Part shown: piece by piece, positions 1-8,752 of the stretch
How the letters are laid out: the number at the start of each line of letters is the position of its first letter
Position numbering within the stretch: position 1 is the stretch's first letter
Assembly (NCBI GenBank): GCA_041905795.1
Contig: JAYRKL010000003.1
Coordinates: forward strand, 186,001-250,000
Direction: 5' to 3'
Origin: SHVO01 sp041905795
GTDB taxonomy: Bacteria; Pseudomonadota; Alphaproteobacteria; Rhodospirillales; Rhodospirillaceae
DNA: 64,000 nt
Program-made: the position numbers and the translations under genes
The notes under the pieces: model-generated
What the model saw: only the letters and a program-made list of their open reading frames with translations
What the model was told of the DNA's origin: nothing
Database searches by the model: none

Positions 1-70
1 AATAGACGTCGCGGCCGCCGAAATTGGGCCGGCGGACGCCTGGGCCTTCAAGGAAGCGTTCGATGGTCAT
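1..70 (-). CDS. N-terminal fragment of an unidentified protein, possibly RidA/YjgF-like (cut by window edge)
   Basis: Only the first 23 codons are present, starting MTIERFLEGPG and reading to the window edge. The ATG at 70 is preceded on the minus strand by GGAGAGCCC at good spacing, and the gene starts 11 bases after the purT stop, so the two are probably cotranscribed. The start resembles alphaproteobacterial RidA-type proteins (MTIERF...), but the fragment is too short to assign. I claim only that a gene starts here. Confidence 0.55.
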   Translation of the reverse strand, partial: MTIERFLEGPGVRRPNFGGRDVY

Positions 71-81
71 CGTGGGCTCTC

Positions 82-1260
82 CTATTTGTAGGTGATCTTC
101 ACTTTGTCGGCGGCGTTCTTTGCCAGCCGGCGGGCGAGATCGGTATCGCCGTTCCGCACCAGCGCCAGCGCCACGCCCATGCGGCGGTAGGGGCGCGTGG
201 TGGGCTTGCAGAACACGCGCACGTCCAGTTCGACGCCGTGCTGTGACGGCGTCAGCGCCTCGGCCAGGCCGGTGATCTCGAAGTCGGCGGCGTCGCGGTC
301 GGCCAGGATCACCGCCGACGCCGAAGCGCCGTGCTGGGTGATGGCGGGGATCGGCAGGCCGAGGATGGCGCGGGCGTGCAGGTCGAACTCGGTCAGGTTC
401 TGGGAGATCAGGGTGACCATGCCGGTATCGTGCGGGCGCGGCGACAGTTCGGAGAAGATCACGTCATCGCCCTTGATGAAGAACTCGACCCCGAACAGGC
501 CGTAGCCGCCGAGGTTGTCCACCACCGCCTTGGCCTGCTGTTTGGCGGACTCCAGCGCCTTCTTGGTCATGGCGGTGGGCTGCCATGACTCCTGGTAGTC
601 GCCGCGTTCCTGCCGGTGGCCGATGGGGTCGCAGAACAGAACCCCCTGGCGCGTCCGGATGGTGAGCAGGGTGATCTCGTAGTCGAAATCGATGAAGGCC
701 TCGACGATCACGCGCTTACGGTCGCCGCGCATGCCGGCCACGGCGTATTCCCAGGCGGGGTCGACCTTATCGGCGCTCCGGACCGTGCTCTGGCCTTTGC
801 CCGAGGACGACATCACCGGCTTGACCACACAGGGGATGCCCACCGCCTTCACGGCCGCGCGCATTTCCTCGAGCGTTTCGGCGTAGAGGTATTTGGACGT
901 CGGGAGATTCAGCTCGCGCGCGGCCACGTCGCGGATGCGGTCCCGGTTCATGGTCATGATGGTGGCGCGCGCGGAGGGTACGATTTTCTGGCCTCTGTCC
1001 TCGTAGTCCTTCAAGACCTCGGTGCGGATGGCCTCGACCTCGGGGACGATGAAATCGGGCTTGTGCTTGTCGATGGCCGCCGACAGGGCGGCCGCGTCCA
1101 GCATCGGGAACACTTCGGCCGCGTCCGCCATCTGCATGGCCGGGGCGTTGGCGTAAGCATCGCAGGCGATGACATAGGCCCCCAGTCTCTTTGCCGAAAT
1201 CACGAACTCACGGCCCAGTTCGCCCGAGCCCAGAAGCAGGATTTTTGCCGTCGGCGTCAT
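82..1260 (-). CDS. purT: Formate-dependent phosphoribosylglycinamide formyltransferase PurT (GAR transformylase 2)
   Basis: The 392-residue protein has the usual PurT length. It carries the family start ILLLGSGELGREFVI, where the glycine-rich stretch belongs to the N-terminal pre-ATP-grasp domain. The ATP-grasp core follows, with VVKPVMSSSGKGQS as the ATP-binding loop and FSELSPRPHDTGMVTL near the metal and substrate site. The family reaction uses formate and ATP to formylate GAR in the third step of purine synthesis, in the cytosol, without folate. guaB and guaA lie about 16–20 kb away in the same window but in separate transcription units. The ATG at 1260 is the first in frame and matches the family N-terminus. 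Confidence 0.95.
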   Translation of the reverse strand: MTPTAKILLLGSGELGREFVISAKRLGAYVIACDAYANAPAMQMADAAEVFPMLDAAALSAAIDKHKPDFIVPEVEAIRTEVLKDYEDRGQKIVPSARATIMTMNRDRIRDVAARELNLPTSKYLYAETLEEMRAAVKAVGIPCVVKPVMSSSGKGQSTVRSADKVDPAWEYAVAGMRGDRKRVIVEAFIDFDYEITLLTIRTRQGVLFCDPIGHRQERGDYQESWQPTAMTKKALESAKQQAKAVVDNLGGYGLFGVEFFIKGDDVIFSELSPRPHDTGMVTLISQNLTEFDLHARAILGLPIPAITQHGASASAVILADRDAADFEITGLAEALTPSQHGVELDVRVFCKPTTRPYRRMGVALALVRNGDTDLARRLAKNAADKVKITYK

Positions 1261-1333
1261 CGAAGTCCCCCTATCAATCGAGACGGATTTTATGCCCGAA
1301 AACCGACCCTTAAAACTAGAGGGGCCGCGCCAA

Positions 1334-3052
1334 TCAGGTTGCGCGGGTCAGCTTCAGGATCTGCGCCGCAACCGCGTCCCAGGCGACCGGCTTGCCGGCG
1401 ACGTCGTCCACGCCCGCCTCCCGGAAGCCGCGCACCCGTTCGGGGATCAGGTCGGCGGTGATGGCGATGATCGGCACGCGCCGCCCGCCGCGCGCGGCCT
1501 CGGCGGCGCGGATGGCGCGCACCGCATCGGGACCGTTCATGATCGGCATATGCATATCCATGAGGATGCAGTCATAGCCGCCGGCCGCGGCCTCCTTGAG
1601 CGCCGCCAAGCCGTCGCCGACGATGGTGCAGGCATGCCCCCACTGCTCCATCTTGATTTCCAGGATCAGTCGCATGGCGGCGTCATCCTCGGCCGCCAGC
1701 AGCTTCAGCGCGCGCACCGGCCCCCGCGGCCCAATGGGCGGCAGGGTGGGCAGCGGGGCCGGCGCCGCGGCGACAACGGCCGGCGCTTCGGCCGGCGCCA
1801 CCGGGATCCTGACCGTGAACACCGAGCCGCGGCCCGGCTTGGAGGTGAAGCTGAGCGTACCGCCCATGGTCTCCACCAAGCCGCGGCAGATGGCCAGGCC
1901 CAGGCCGGAGCCGCCGTATTTGCGCGAGATCGAGGAATCGCCCTGCACGAACGGCTCGAAGATCGCCGTATGCTGCTCGGGCGTTATGCCGATGCCGGTG
2001 TCGGTGACGGTGCCGATCAGCATCAATCCGCCGGCGTCCGTCGCCTGCTCGAGGGCAAGGGTCACCGCGCCGTCGGCGGTGAACTTGACGGCGTTGTCGA
2101 TGAGGTTGGACAGCACCTGGACAATGCGGTGGGGGTCGCCCACCAGATCGTCCTGGAAGTGACGCGGGAACTCGATCCGGAAGGCGAGGCCTTTCTGCCC
2201 GGCCATAGTCGCAAAGGTGGCGGACAGGTCGCCGGCCAGGTCCGACAGCTTGAACGGCAGCTGTTCGATCAGGATGCGCCCGGTCTTGAATTTGGCGAAG
2301 TCCAGGAGGTCGTTGAGCACCGCCATGAGGTTGCGGCTGGCGCCGATCAGGTTGGCGGCCAGCGCTTCGCGCTGGGCGCCGAGCTTGTCGTCGCGCAGCA
2401 GTTCGGCCATGCCGATGATGCCGGCCATGGGGGTGCGCAGCTCATGGCTCATATTGGCGAGGAAGGCCGTGCGCGCCTCGGCGGCGGCGTTGGCCCGCAC
2501 GCGTTCGGCCTCGAGCGCCTGGTAGACGGCATAGACCGCGACCACCGGCGCCGCGGCGGCATAGATAAAGGACATGAAAATCGACAGCCACGTCACCGGG
2601 CTGAGGTCGAACAGCGGGCTGAATTGCGGAATCAGCACGCCGCTGCGGAATCCGGCGTAGACCGCGCCCAGCACGGCCAGGGCCGCGCCGATCAGGCCGA
2701 ACGCCACGCGCCGGCCGAAGAAACAGCCGGCGGTGACAATGCTGGAAATAAAGAACATCAGCGAGCCGCTGAGCCGCCCCGAGGCGACGACGCTGGTGGC
2801 GCCGATGACGAAGGGGATCGCGGTGACCGTGGCGGCGCGAAGGATGAAATTGAGATGCCGCCGGCGCCAGATCACCGTGGTCAGCAGGATCAGCAGCACG
2901 CCGTGGACCGCCATCACCGGCGCGAAACCCTGCTCCAGCAGCCGCGCCGCGATCACCGCCACGCCGAACACGGCCACCGCCGCCAGCATCATCAGGATCT
3001 GGTTGCAGGCGTCGGAGCGGATTTCGGCAAGGGTGCGCGACGGCGTGTTCAT
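1334..3052 (-). CDS. Hybrid sensor histidine kinase with C-terminal receiver domain
   Basis: The protein has 572 residues from the ATG at 3052. The first third is hydrophobic, with about six membrane segments. A HisKA domain follows with the H-box MSHELRTPM, then an HATPase_c domain with N-box NLIDNAVKF, G1 box DTGIGI and G2 box GSGLGLAI. After a Pro/Ala-rich linker comes a receiver domain with the acid pair AEDD, the phospho-acceptor in DCILMDMHMP and the conserved Lys in AGKPV. There is no recognisable periplasmic sensor domain, so the signal is probably sensed in or near the membrane. An upstream ATG at 3097 is in frame, but it abuts the terminator stem of the preceding gene, so I prefer 3052. 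No partner regulator is adjacent. Confidence 0.88.
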   Translation of the reverse strand: MNTPSRTLAEIRSDACNQILMMLAAVAVFGVAVIAARLLEQGFAPVMAVHGVLLILLTTVIWRRRHLNFILRAATVTAIPFVIGATSVVASGRLSGSLMFFISSIVTAGCFFGRRVAFGLIGAALAVLGAVYAGFRSGVLIPQFSPLFDLSPVTWLSIFMSFIYAAAAPVVAVYAVYQALEAERVRANAAAEARTAFLANMSHELRTPMAGIIGMAELLRDDKLGAQREALAANLIGASRNLMAVLNDLLDFAKFKTGRILIEQLPFKLSDLAGDLSATFATMAGQKGLAFRIEFPRHFQDDLVGDPHRIVQVLSNLIDNAVKFTADGAVTLALEQATDAGGLMLIGTVTDTGIGITPEQHTAIFEPFVQGDSSISRKYGGSGLGLAICRGLVETMGGTLSFTSKPGRGSVFTVRIPVAPAEAPAVVAAAPAPLPTLPPIGPRGPVRALKLLAAEDDAAMRLILEIKMEQWGHACTIVGDGLAALKEAAAGGYDCILMDMHMPIMNGPDAVRAIRAAEAARGGRRVPIIAITADLIPERVRGFREAGVDDVAGKPVAWDAVAAQILKLTRAT

Positions 3053-3100
3053 GCGCCGGACGTTATCCCAGAGGCCCGCAGTGCGCGAGCGCCGCATGAT

Positions 3101-3130
3101 GAAAGAAGGGCCTCTCCACCGGAGAGGCCC
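3101..3130 (-). terminator. Intrinsic terminator after the VOC gene
   Basis: A perfect 10-bp stem (3108–3117 with 3121–3130) closes a 3-base loop. On the minus strand it is followed by TTCTTTC. It lies 20 bases past the stop of the VOC gene at 3151. The tail is not pure T, so termination is probably moderate. Confidence 0.65.
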
Positions 3131-3150
3131 TTGGATTCAGTTGAGGCAGA

Positions 3151-3519
3151 TCAGGTCATGCAGAAGGCGGCGAGCTTGTTGCCGTCCAGGTCGCGGAAAT
3201 AGGCGCCGTAGAAGCCGGAACCGCGCGGGCCCGGCGCGCCTTCGTCCTTGGCGCCCAAAGACAGGGCCTTGGCATGCAGCGCCTTGACCTGATCGGGATC
3301 GGCGGCGGCCAGCGCCACCATGACGCCGTTGCCGATGCTGGCGGGCTTCTGGTCGAAGGGCTTCATGACGCTGAACATGGGCTTGTCGGGGGCGGCGCCC
3401 CAGCCGACGCCGCGGTCGTTCTGGAAAAACACCTTGGCGCCGAGCACGCCGAGGAGATCGTTGTAAAAAGCCACCGCCTTATCGAGGTCGTTGGTGCCGA
3501 CGCAGGTATAGCCGATCAT
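3151..3519 (-). CDS. VOC family protein (glyoxalase / bleomycin-resistance / dioxygenase fold)
   Basis: The 122-residue protein begins MIGYTCVGTNDLDKAVAFY, the standard first beta-alpha unit of the vicinal-oxygen-chelate fold, and ends with GSGFYGAYFRDLDGNKLAAF, the typical last strand carrying a metal-ligand region. It is a single-domain, cytosolic member whose substrate cannot be predicted. The ATG at 3519 has a GGGGGGACT-like purine-rich stretch upstream. A longer in-frame start at 3582 would overlap the neighbouring RND stop and adds residues outside the family alignment, so I reject it. Confidence 0.85.
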   Translation of the reverse strand: MIGYTCVGTNDLDKAVAFYNDLLGVLGAKVFFQNDRGVGWGAAPDKPMFSVMKPFDQKPASIGNGVMVALAAADPDQVKALHAKALSLGAKDEGAPGPRGSGFYGAYFRDLDGNKLAAFCMT

Positions 3520-3578
3520 GGAGTCCCCCCATTCCCAATGGAGCGGGGACTCTATACCCGCAAGCCGCCGCCGCTCAA

Positions 3579-6500
3579 TCACTCCGCGGGCTGGCGAGTG
3601 GGTTCCCGGGTAGATTCATGGGCGGAGTCCGGCGCGGCGTGCGGGCGGTGCAGGCGCCGGCCGACCCAGGTCTCGAAGCGGCCGATGTAGACGAACACCA
3701 CCGGCACCACCAGGAGGCTCAGCGCGGTCGAGGTGATCAGGCCGCCGATCACCGCCACCGCCATCGGCTGGCGGAAGCTGGCGTCGGCGCCCATCCCCAA
3801 GGCGATCGGCATCATGCCGGCGGTCATGGCGATCGTCGTCATGACGATCGGACGGGCGCGCTTGTGGCAGGCGTCGATCAGGGCCTGGTGCACCGAGAGA
3901 CCGCGCTCGCGGATGCCGGTGATGGCGTAGTCCACCAGCAGGATCGAGTTCTTGGTGACGATCCCCATCAAGGTGATCAGCCCGATCATGGCCGGCACGC
4001 CCAGCTCGATGCGGCCCACCAGCAGCGCCAGGAACGCGCCGCCGGCCGAGAGCGGAATCGCCGAGAGGATGGTGATGGGTTGCAGGAAGTCGCGGAACAG
4101 CACGACGATGACGCAGAAGATGCAGATGAAGCCGGTGAGCAGCGCGAGATTGAAGCCCGACAGCAGCTCGCCCACGAATTCGGCGTCGCCGGTCGTGATC
4201 TGCTTCACCGACGGCGGCAGGTTCTTCATGACCGGCAGCGCCTTGGCCGCCGCCAGCGCGGGACCGAGCGACATGCCGCCAAGATCGGCGCTGACGGTGA
4301 TGTAGCGGCCGCGGTCCATGCGGTCCACCTGCGACGGGCCGGTTTCGATGCCGACGTCGGCGACGCTGGACAGCGGCACCAGGCCGTTGCGGCCCGGCAC
4401 GCGCAAGTCCGAGAACGTGGCGATGTCGGTGCGCGCGGCATCGGGCACACGCACGCGGATGTAGATCTGACGGTTGTCGAGGTTGAGCTTGGCGACCTGG
4501 GCGTCGAAGTCGCCGCCGGTGGCGATACGCAGCGCTTCGCCGATCGCCGCGGCGGTGACGCCGCGCTCGGCTGCCAGCTGCCAGTCGGGACGCACGGTGA
4601 TCTCGGGCCTCTCCATGGCGGTGGTGGAGGTGACGTTGGAGAGCGAGCCCACGGTGCGCAATTGGCGTTCGAGGGCCTGGGCCGTGGCCTTGAGCGCCTG
4701 GGTATCGGCGCTGGCCAGGGTGATCTGCACCTTCTCGCCGTTACCGCCGAAGCCGAGGTCGAAGCGGGCGCCGGCAACCGTCAGCAGCTCCTTGCGCATG
4801 GCGATTTCGATGGTTTTCTGCGAGGCGCGGGTTTCGCGCGGCGCCAGCGTCACCAGCATGGAGGCGCGGCGCACCTCGCCGCCCTGGGCGCTGCGCCCGG
4901 CGATCGGGGCCTCGCCGGCGGTGGTGTAGACGTCCTGGATGCCGGGCACGCGGGTGATGGCGGCGCGGGCTTCCTCGGCGGTCTGCAAGGTGCGCTCCAG
5001 CGTCGTGCCGGGCGGCAGCTGCAGGCGGATGAAAGTGACGCCGCGGTCGCCGGCGGGGATGAAGCCGGTGGGGATGAACGGCAGCATGGAGAGGGCGAAG
5101 ATGAAGAAGGCGATGGCGCCCCCCAGGGTGCTCTTGCGGTGCCTCAGGCACCAGTCCACCGCCGCCAGGTACCGGGTCATGATCCAGCCGTCCAAATGTT
5201 CGCGCGCCGGCTTGGTCTTCAGGAACTTGGCCGCCAGCAGCGGGGTGAGCATGCGCGCCACCAGGAGCGACGCCAGCACCGCGATCACTACCGTCCAGCC
5301 GAACTGCTGGAAGAACAGGCCGGGCACGCCGGGCATGAGGGCGGTGGGCAGGAACACCACCACCAGGCTCATGGTGGTGGCGATGACCGCCAGGGCGATC
5401 TCGTTGACCGCGTCCTCGGTGGCCTTCTCGACCGGCTTGCCCATGTGCACATGGCGTTCGACGTTCTCGATCTCGACGATGGCGTCGTCCACCAGGATGC
5501 CGACGATCACCGCGAGCGCGAGCAGGGTCAGGGTGTTGAGCGAATAGCCCAGCCAGGCGATGGCGGCGAACGCCGGCAGGATCGAGAGCGGCAGGGCCAG
5601 CGCCGAGATGATGGTCGCCCGCCAGTCGCGCAGGAACAGGAACACCACCAGCACCGCCAGCACCGCGCCTTCATAGAGCAGGTGCATGGAGCCTTCGTAC
5701 TGGTCCACGGTGTAACGCACGTTGTCGGCGACCAGGGTGATCTGCAGCGCCGGGTCGGCCTGGTGCAGTTTTTCGACCACGGCCTTGACGCCGTTGGCGG
5801 TCTCGACCTCGTCGTAGCCGCGCGAGCGGTACATGCGGAAGCCGATGACCGGCTTGCCGTTGAGCAAAGCCGCCTGCGAGCGTTCGCCGATGCCGTCGGT
5901 GATGGTGGCGACTTCGTCGAGGCGAACGTTGCGGCCGTTGGCCAGCACGATCGGGAGCGCGGCCAGTTCCGCCGCCTGCTTGACCGTGGCGATGGTGCGC
6001 ACCGCCTGTTCGGCGCCGCCGATCTGGCCGCGGCCGCCGGAGGCTTCCTGCTGCACCTGGCGCAGCGCGCGGCTGATCTGGCCGGCAGTGATGCCGAGGC
6101 CGGTGACCTTGACCGGGTCCAGCTGCACCTGCACTTCGCGCTGCACGCCGCCGATGCGTTCGAACTTGCCGACGCCCGGCGTGGCGAGGATGGAGCGGGC
6201 GACGGTGTCGTCGACGAACCACGACAGCGCCTCCTCGTCCATGCGCGTCGAGCTGACGGCATAGGCCAGCATGTATTGTCCATTCACCGTGACGGAGCTG
6301 ATGATCGGCGGCTGCATGTCCGCCGGCAGGTCGCCGCGGCTCTGGTCGACGGCGTTCTTGGTCTCGGCCACGGCGTCGGACAGGTTCTTGGAGAGTTCGA
6401 ACTCGACCAGGATCGAGACGCGGCCGCTGGTGACGGTGGTGCGCAGGTGCTTGAGCCCCTGGAGGGTGGAGAGCGAATCCTCCACCCGGCGCGCGATCTC

Positions 6501-6683
6501 GGTTTCCAATTGGGCGGGCGCCGCCCCCGGCTGCGACAGCGTGACCGTCACCGTCGGCAGGTCGATGTCGGGGAAGTTCTGGATCGGCAGGCGCGAGAAA
6601 CCGTATAGCCCGGCAAACGCCAGCAGCGCGAACAGCAGGATCGTCGGAACCGGGTTGCGGATCGACCAGGTGGCGAAATTCAT
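3579..6683 (-). CDS. RND-family multidrug efflux permease (HAE1/AcrB-like)
   Basis: The 1034-residue protein has the usual length of proton-driven RND pumps. It starts MNFATWSIRNPVPTILLF and has twelve predicted membrane segments with two large periplasmic loops. The TM4 proton-relay acidic pair is visible in GILVDDAIVEIENVERH, and the second half repeats the pattern at LITLMGIVTKNSILLVDY. The start codon overlaps the adaptor stop in TAATG, so the two proteins are translationally coupled. The open frame continues upstream to 7172 but only through the antisense of the adaptor gene, so that extension is not real. The protein should form a trimer in the inner membrane, working with the adaptor and a separately encoded outer-membrane factor. 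Substrates are unknown. Confidence 0.94.
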   Translation of the reverse strand: MNFATWSIRNPVPTILLFALLAFAGLYGFSRLPIQNFPDIDLPTVTVTLSQPGAAPAQLETEIARRVEDSLSTLQGLKHLRTTVTSGRVSILVEFELSKNLSDAVAETKNAVDQSRGDLPADMQPPIISSVTVNGQYMLAYAVSSTRMDEEALSWFVDDTVARSILATPGVGKFERIGGVQREVQVQLDPVKVTGLGITAGQISRALRQVQQEASGGRGQIGGAEQAVRTIATVKQAAELAALPIVLANGRNVRLDEVATITDGIGERSQAALLNGKPVIGFRMYRSRGYDEVETANGVKAVVEKLHQADPALQITLVADNVRYTVDQYEGSMHLLYEGAVLAVLVVFLFLRDWRATIISALALPLSILPAFAAIAWLGYSLNTLTLLALAVIVGILVDDAIVEIENVERHVHMGKPVEKATEDAVNEIALAVIATTMSLVVVFLPTALMPGVPGLFFQQFGWTVVIAVLASLLVARMLTPLLAAKFLKTKPAREHLDGWIMTRYLAAVDWCLRHRKSTLGGAIAFFIFALSMLPFIPTGFIPAGDRGVTFIRLQLPPGTTLERTLQTAEEARAAITRVPGIQDVYTTAGEAPIAGRSAQGGEVRRASMLVTLAPRETRASQKTIEIAMRKELLTVAGARFDLGFGGNGEKVQITLASADTQALKATAQALERQLRTVGSLSNVTSTTAMERPEITVRPDWQLAAERGVTAAAIGEALRIATGGDFDAQVAKLNLDNRQIYIRVRVPDAARTDIATFSDLRVPGRNGLVPLSSVADVGIETGPSQVDRMDRGRYITVSADLGGMSLGPALAAAKALPVMKNLPPSVKQITTGDAEFVGELLSGFNLALLTGFICIFCVIVVLFRDFLQPITILSAIPLSAGGAFLALLVGRIELGVPAMIGLITLMGIVTKNSILLVDYAITGIRERGLSVHQALIDACHKRARPIVMTTIAMTAGMMPIALGMGADASFRQPMAVAVIGGLITSTALSLLVVPVVFVYIGRFETWVGRRLHRPHAAPDSAHESTREPTRQPAE

Positions 6684-7816
6684 TAGTGGAGCGCCCCTCT
6701 GCTGATCACCGGCTCGACCACGCGCACGGCGTCGCCGTCGTTGAGGAAGCCCGAACCGCGCACCGCGAGGCGCGCGCCGTCGTCGAGGCCGCTGACGATC
6801 TCGATTTCTTGGCCTTCGCGCCGGCCCACGTCCACCGCGCGCAGCACGACCTTGGCCGTACCGTCGCCGGCCGGCGTGTTGGCGAGTTCCAGCACATAAT
6901 TGCGTCCGTCGCGCAAGACCACCGCTTCCGCCGGGACCACCAGCGCCGGCGCCTGCCCGATGGCGATGCGGCCGACGGCGTACATTCCGGCGCGGGCCTC
7001 GGAGTCCGCGGCGATATCGGCATAGACCAGGCCGAGACGCGAGTCGGCGTTGAGGGTGGGCGAAGCCTGCCGCACCACCGCCGACGCCACCGCGCCGCTG
7101 GGCAGGGCCAGGCTCACCGCCTGGCCGGGCTGGATCTGGGAGATCTGCTTGGCCGACAGCTCGCCGCGCCATTCCAGGCGGTTTTGCCGCACCAGGCGGA
7201 ACAGCTCCTGTCCGGTGTTGGCGACGCTGCCGATGGTGGCGTTGCGCGCGCTGATGGCACCGTCGTCGGGAGCCACGACATCGGTGTAGCGGATCTGCAG
7301 GCGCTTGGCGTCGAGCAGCGCGCGGGTGGTCTTCACCTGGGTCTCGAGCTGCAGGATGTTCTGGTCGCTGATGAAGCCGTTGGTCTTGAGGGAGATCGCG
7401 CGCTTGTGGTTGGCGTCCGCCTGCTCGTAGTTCGCCAGCGCCAGCGCCTCATCGGCCCGGAGCAGCGCCTGGTTGATGCGCGCCAGCACCTGGCCTTTCT
7501 TCACCTGGTCGCCAACGTTCACGAGTACCTCTGTTATCTGGTAGCCGCTGATCTGGGCGCTGACGATCGCCTCCTGCCACGGCGCGATGGCGCCGGGCAC
7601 TTCCAGGGTGGTGGCCCAGGTGGCGCGGTGCGGCGACGCCGCCGTGACGGTCAGGGCAGCCGCGGTCGAAGCCGCCGCCACGGGCGGCTTCGGCGCACGC
7701 GCCTTGACCACGACGCCGGTCGCGATCAGGCCAAGTGCTATGACCGCGCCGGCGATGAACAGTTTTTTCCGCCCGGCGGTTTGCATGGAGTTTTCGATCA
7801 TCGTGGGGCCGATCAT
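6683..7816 (-). CDS. RND efflux periplasmic adaptor subunit (membrane fusion protein)
   Basis: The 377-residue protein has an N-terminal signal anchor (KKLFIAGAVIALGLIATG). The adaptor's lipoyl half-motifs are visible around ISGYQITEVLVNVGDQVKKGQVLARIN, with a helical hairpin and a second half-motif near TDVVAPDDGAISARNATIGSVANTGQ. A beta-barrel and membrane-proximal domain follow. It bridges the RND pump and an outer-membrane channel. Its ATG overlaps the marR stop by four bases (ATGA), and its stop shares one base with the RND start, so the three genes form one operon. An internal Met (MIENSM) is an alternative start a few codons in. Confidence 0.92.
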   Translation of the reverse strand: MIGPTMIENSMQTAGRKKLFIAGAVIALGLIATGVVVKARAPKPPVAAASTAAALTVTAASPHRATWATTLEVPGAIAPWQEAIVSAQISGYQITEVLVNVGDQVKKGQVLARINQALLRADEALALANYEQADANHKRAISLKTNGFISDQNILQLETQVKTTRALLDAKRLQIRYTDVVAPDDGAISARNATIGSVANTGQELFRLVRQNRLEWRGELSAKQISQIQPGQAVSLALPSGAVASAVVRQASPTLNADSRLGLVYADIAADSEARAGMYAVGRIAIGQAPALVVPAEAVVLRDGRNYVLELANTPAGDGTAKVVLRAVDVGRREGQEIEIVSGLDDGARLAVRGSGFLNDGDAVRVVEPVISRGALH

Positions 7817-8244
7817 TTGAGGTTCGCGGTGATTTTGCGGAACAGGCTGAGCAGGGTGTCTTGTTCGGCGATCGAGAGCGCGCTGAGGAATTTGTCCATC
7901 AGCTGCATATGGGCCTCGCGCGCCACCTTGTAGAGCTTGGCGCCGGCGCGGGTCAGCGCCACTTCGACCACGCGCCGGTCCTGCTTCTGCCGGTCGCGCG
8001 AGACGAATTTCTTGTTTTCCAGCTTGTCGATCACGGCGGTCATGCTGCTCAGCGAAAGATGCAGGCTGCCGGCGATGGCGCTCATGGTCATGGGGCCCTT
8101 GGAGCCGATGCTGATCAGCGCGTGGATTTCCTGCACGTTGAGCACGCCCATGGTCTTGGAGTTGCGCTTGTCGACGCGCTGGAGCTTTTCGCGGATCTCG
8201 CGGATGTAGCCGGCAAGCTCCTGCGATTTTTCGGCGACGGCCAT
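7813..8244 (-). CDS. MarR-family transcriptional regulator of the downstream efflux operon
   Basis: The 143-residue winged-helix protein shows LNVQEIHALISIG, MTMSAIAGSLHLSLSSMTAVIDKLENKKFVSRDR and QDRRVVEVALTRAG, which are the recognition helix and wing of MarR proteins. It is the first gene of the marR–adaptor–RND operon, so by family precedent it probably represses its own operon until a ligand binds. The frame is open to 8430, which would give 205 residues. The extra N-terminus is Pro/His-rich and outside the family alignment, so I chose the ATG at 8244, although neither start has a strong ribosome-binding site. Confidence 0.88.
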   Translation of the reverse strand: MAVAEKSQELAGYIREIREKLQRVDKRNSKTMGVLNVQEIHALISIGSKGPMTMSAIAGSLHLSLSSMTAVIDKLENKKFVSRDRQKQDRRVVEVALTRAGAKLYKVAREAHMQLMDKFLSALSIAEQDTLLSLFRKITANLK

Positions 8245-8445
8245 TACTTCGAAATCCGAACTATTTGCTTTGCGAAGGGTTATAGGGGAACGGCTTTCGT
8301 GAACCCAGCGGATTTTCGTGAAATTCCGTGCATGTCTGCCCGGCGGGGGTGGGAGGGCCGGGGCGTGCGGCGCGGTGTCGGCATGAGCGGTCATGACCCC
8401 GTAACAGCAAACCCTATGCCAGAGGCGCATATTTATAAGTCATTG

Positions 8446-8461
8446 ATTTATAATATTAAAT
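8446..8461. promoter_or_regulatory. AT-rich 16-bp palindrome upstream of the marR–RND operon, candidate operator
   Basis: A 16-bp imperfect palindrome (ATTTA arms, six of eight pairs matched) lies inside a roughly 35-bp nearly pure A/T stretch at 8430–8468, in otherwise very GC-rich DNA. It is about 200 bp upstream of the preferred marR start. MarR proteins commonly bind AT-rich palindromes of this size, but the assignment to this regulator is inference. Confidence 0.35.
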
Positions 8462-8634
8462 TATTATTGGCACGGTTGGCCGCGGCGCAAAAGGCCTACT
8501 TGTTCGCGCCGCCGCGCATTTAATCGCGAAAACCGGACTCCCGCCAAAACCGAAAGCTTCGGATCTCCGCTGCGAATCTCGGCCAATCAATAAGGTGTTA
8601 GGCTGAGCCGGGGGCGACGGCCGGTCGCCGGACA

Positions 8635-8742
8635 CTAGAGCATGATCGAGTCATATTGAATCGGGATCATGCTCTAGTCTTTTTTGGTTTGGTCACATTT
8701 TCTGCGATGAACCGGCATCCACTTCATCGGAAAATGCTCTAG
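8635..8742. repeat. Interspersed inverted-repeat element, alphaproteobacterial type, composite of two hairpins
   Basis: The first hairpin has perfect 13-bp arms (8635–8647 and 8665–8677, CTAGAGCATGATC) and is followed by TCTTTTTT. The second has 7-bp arms (8705–8711 and 8723–8729) around the 11-base loop CCGGCATCCAC. The element opens with CTAGAGCAT and closes with its complement ATGCTCTAG at 8734–8742, so it is itself bounded by inverted ends. Elements with this wording are widespread between genes in Rhizobiales and relatives. It ends 10 bases before the next start codon. A more degraded relative is visible near 8526–8548. Confidence 0.75.
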
Positions 8743-8752
8743 GGGGGCTTGC

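Noticed and set aside
3618..6608. Open frame of 996 codons antisense to the RND permease gene
   Set aside because: Its composition (His, Gln, Gly, Arg and Asp rich) is the typical shadow of a GC-rich gene on the other strand, and no family motif is present. The RND permease reading is unambiguous.
6684..7172. 163-codon upstream extension of the RND permease frame
   Set aside because: It runs antisense through the adaptor gene in the same strand direction and frame; the TAATG junction and family N-terminus fix the start at 6683.
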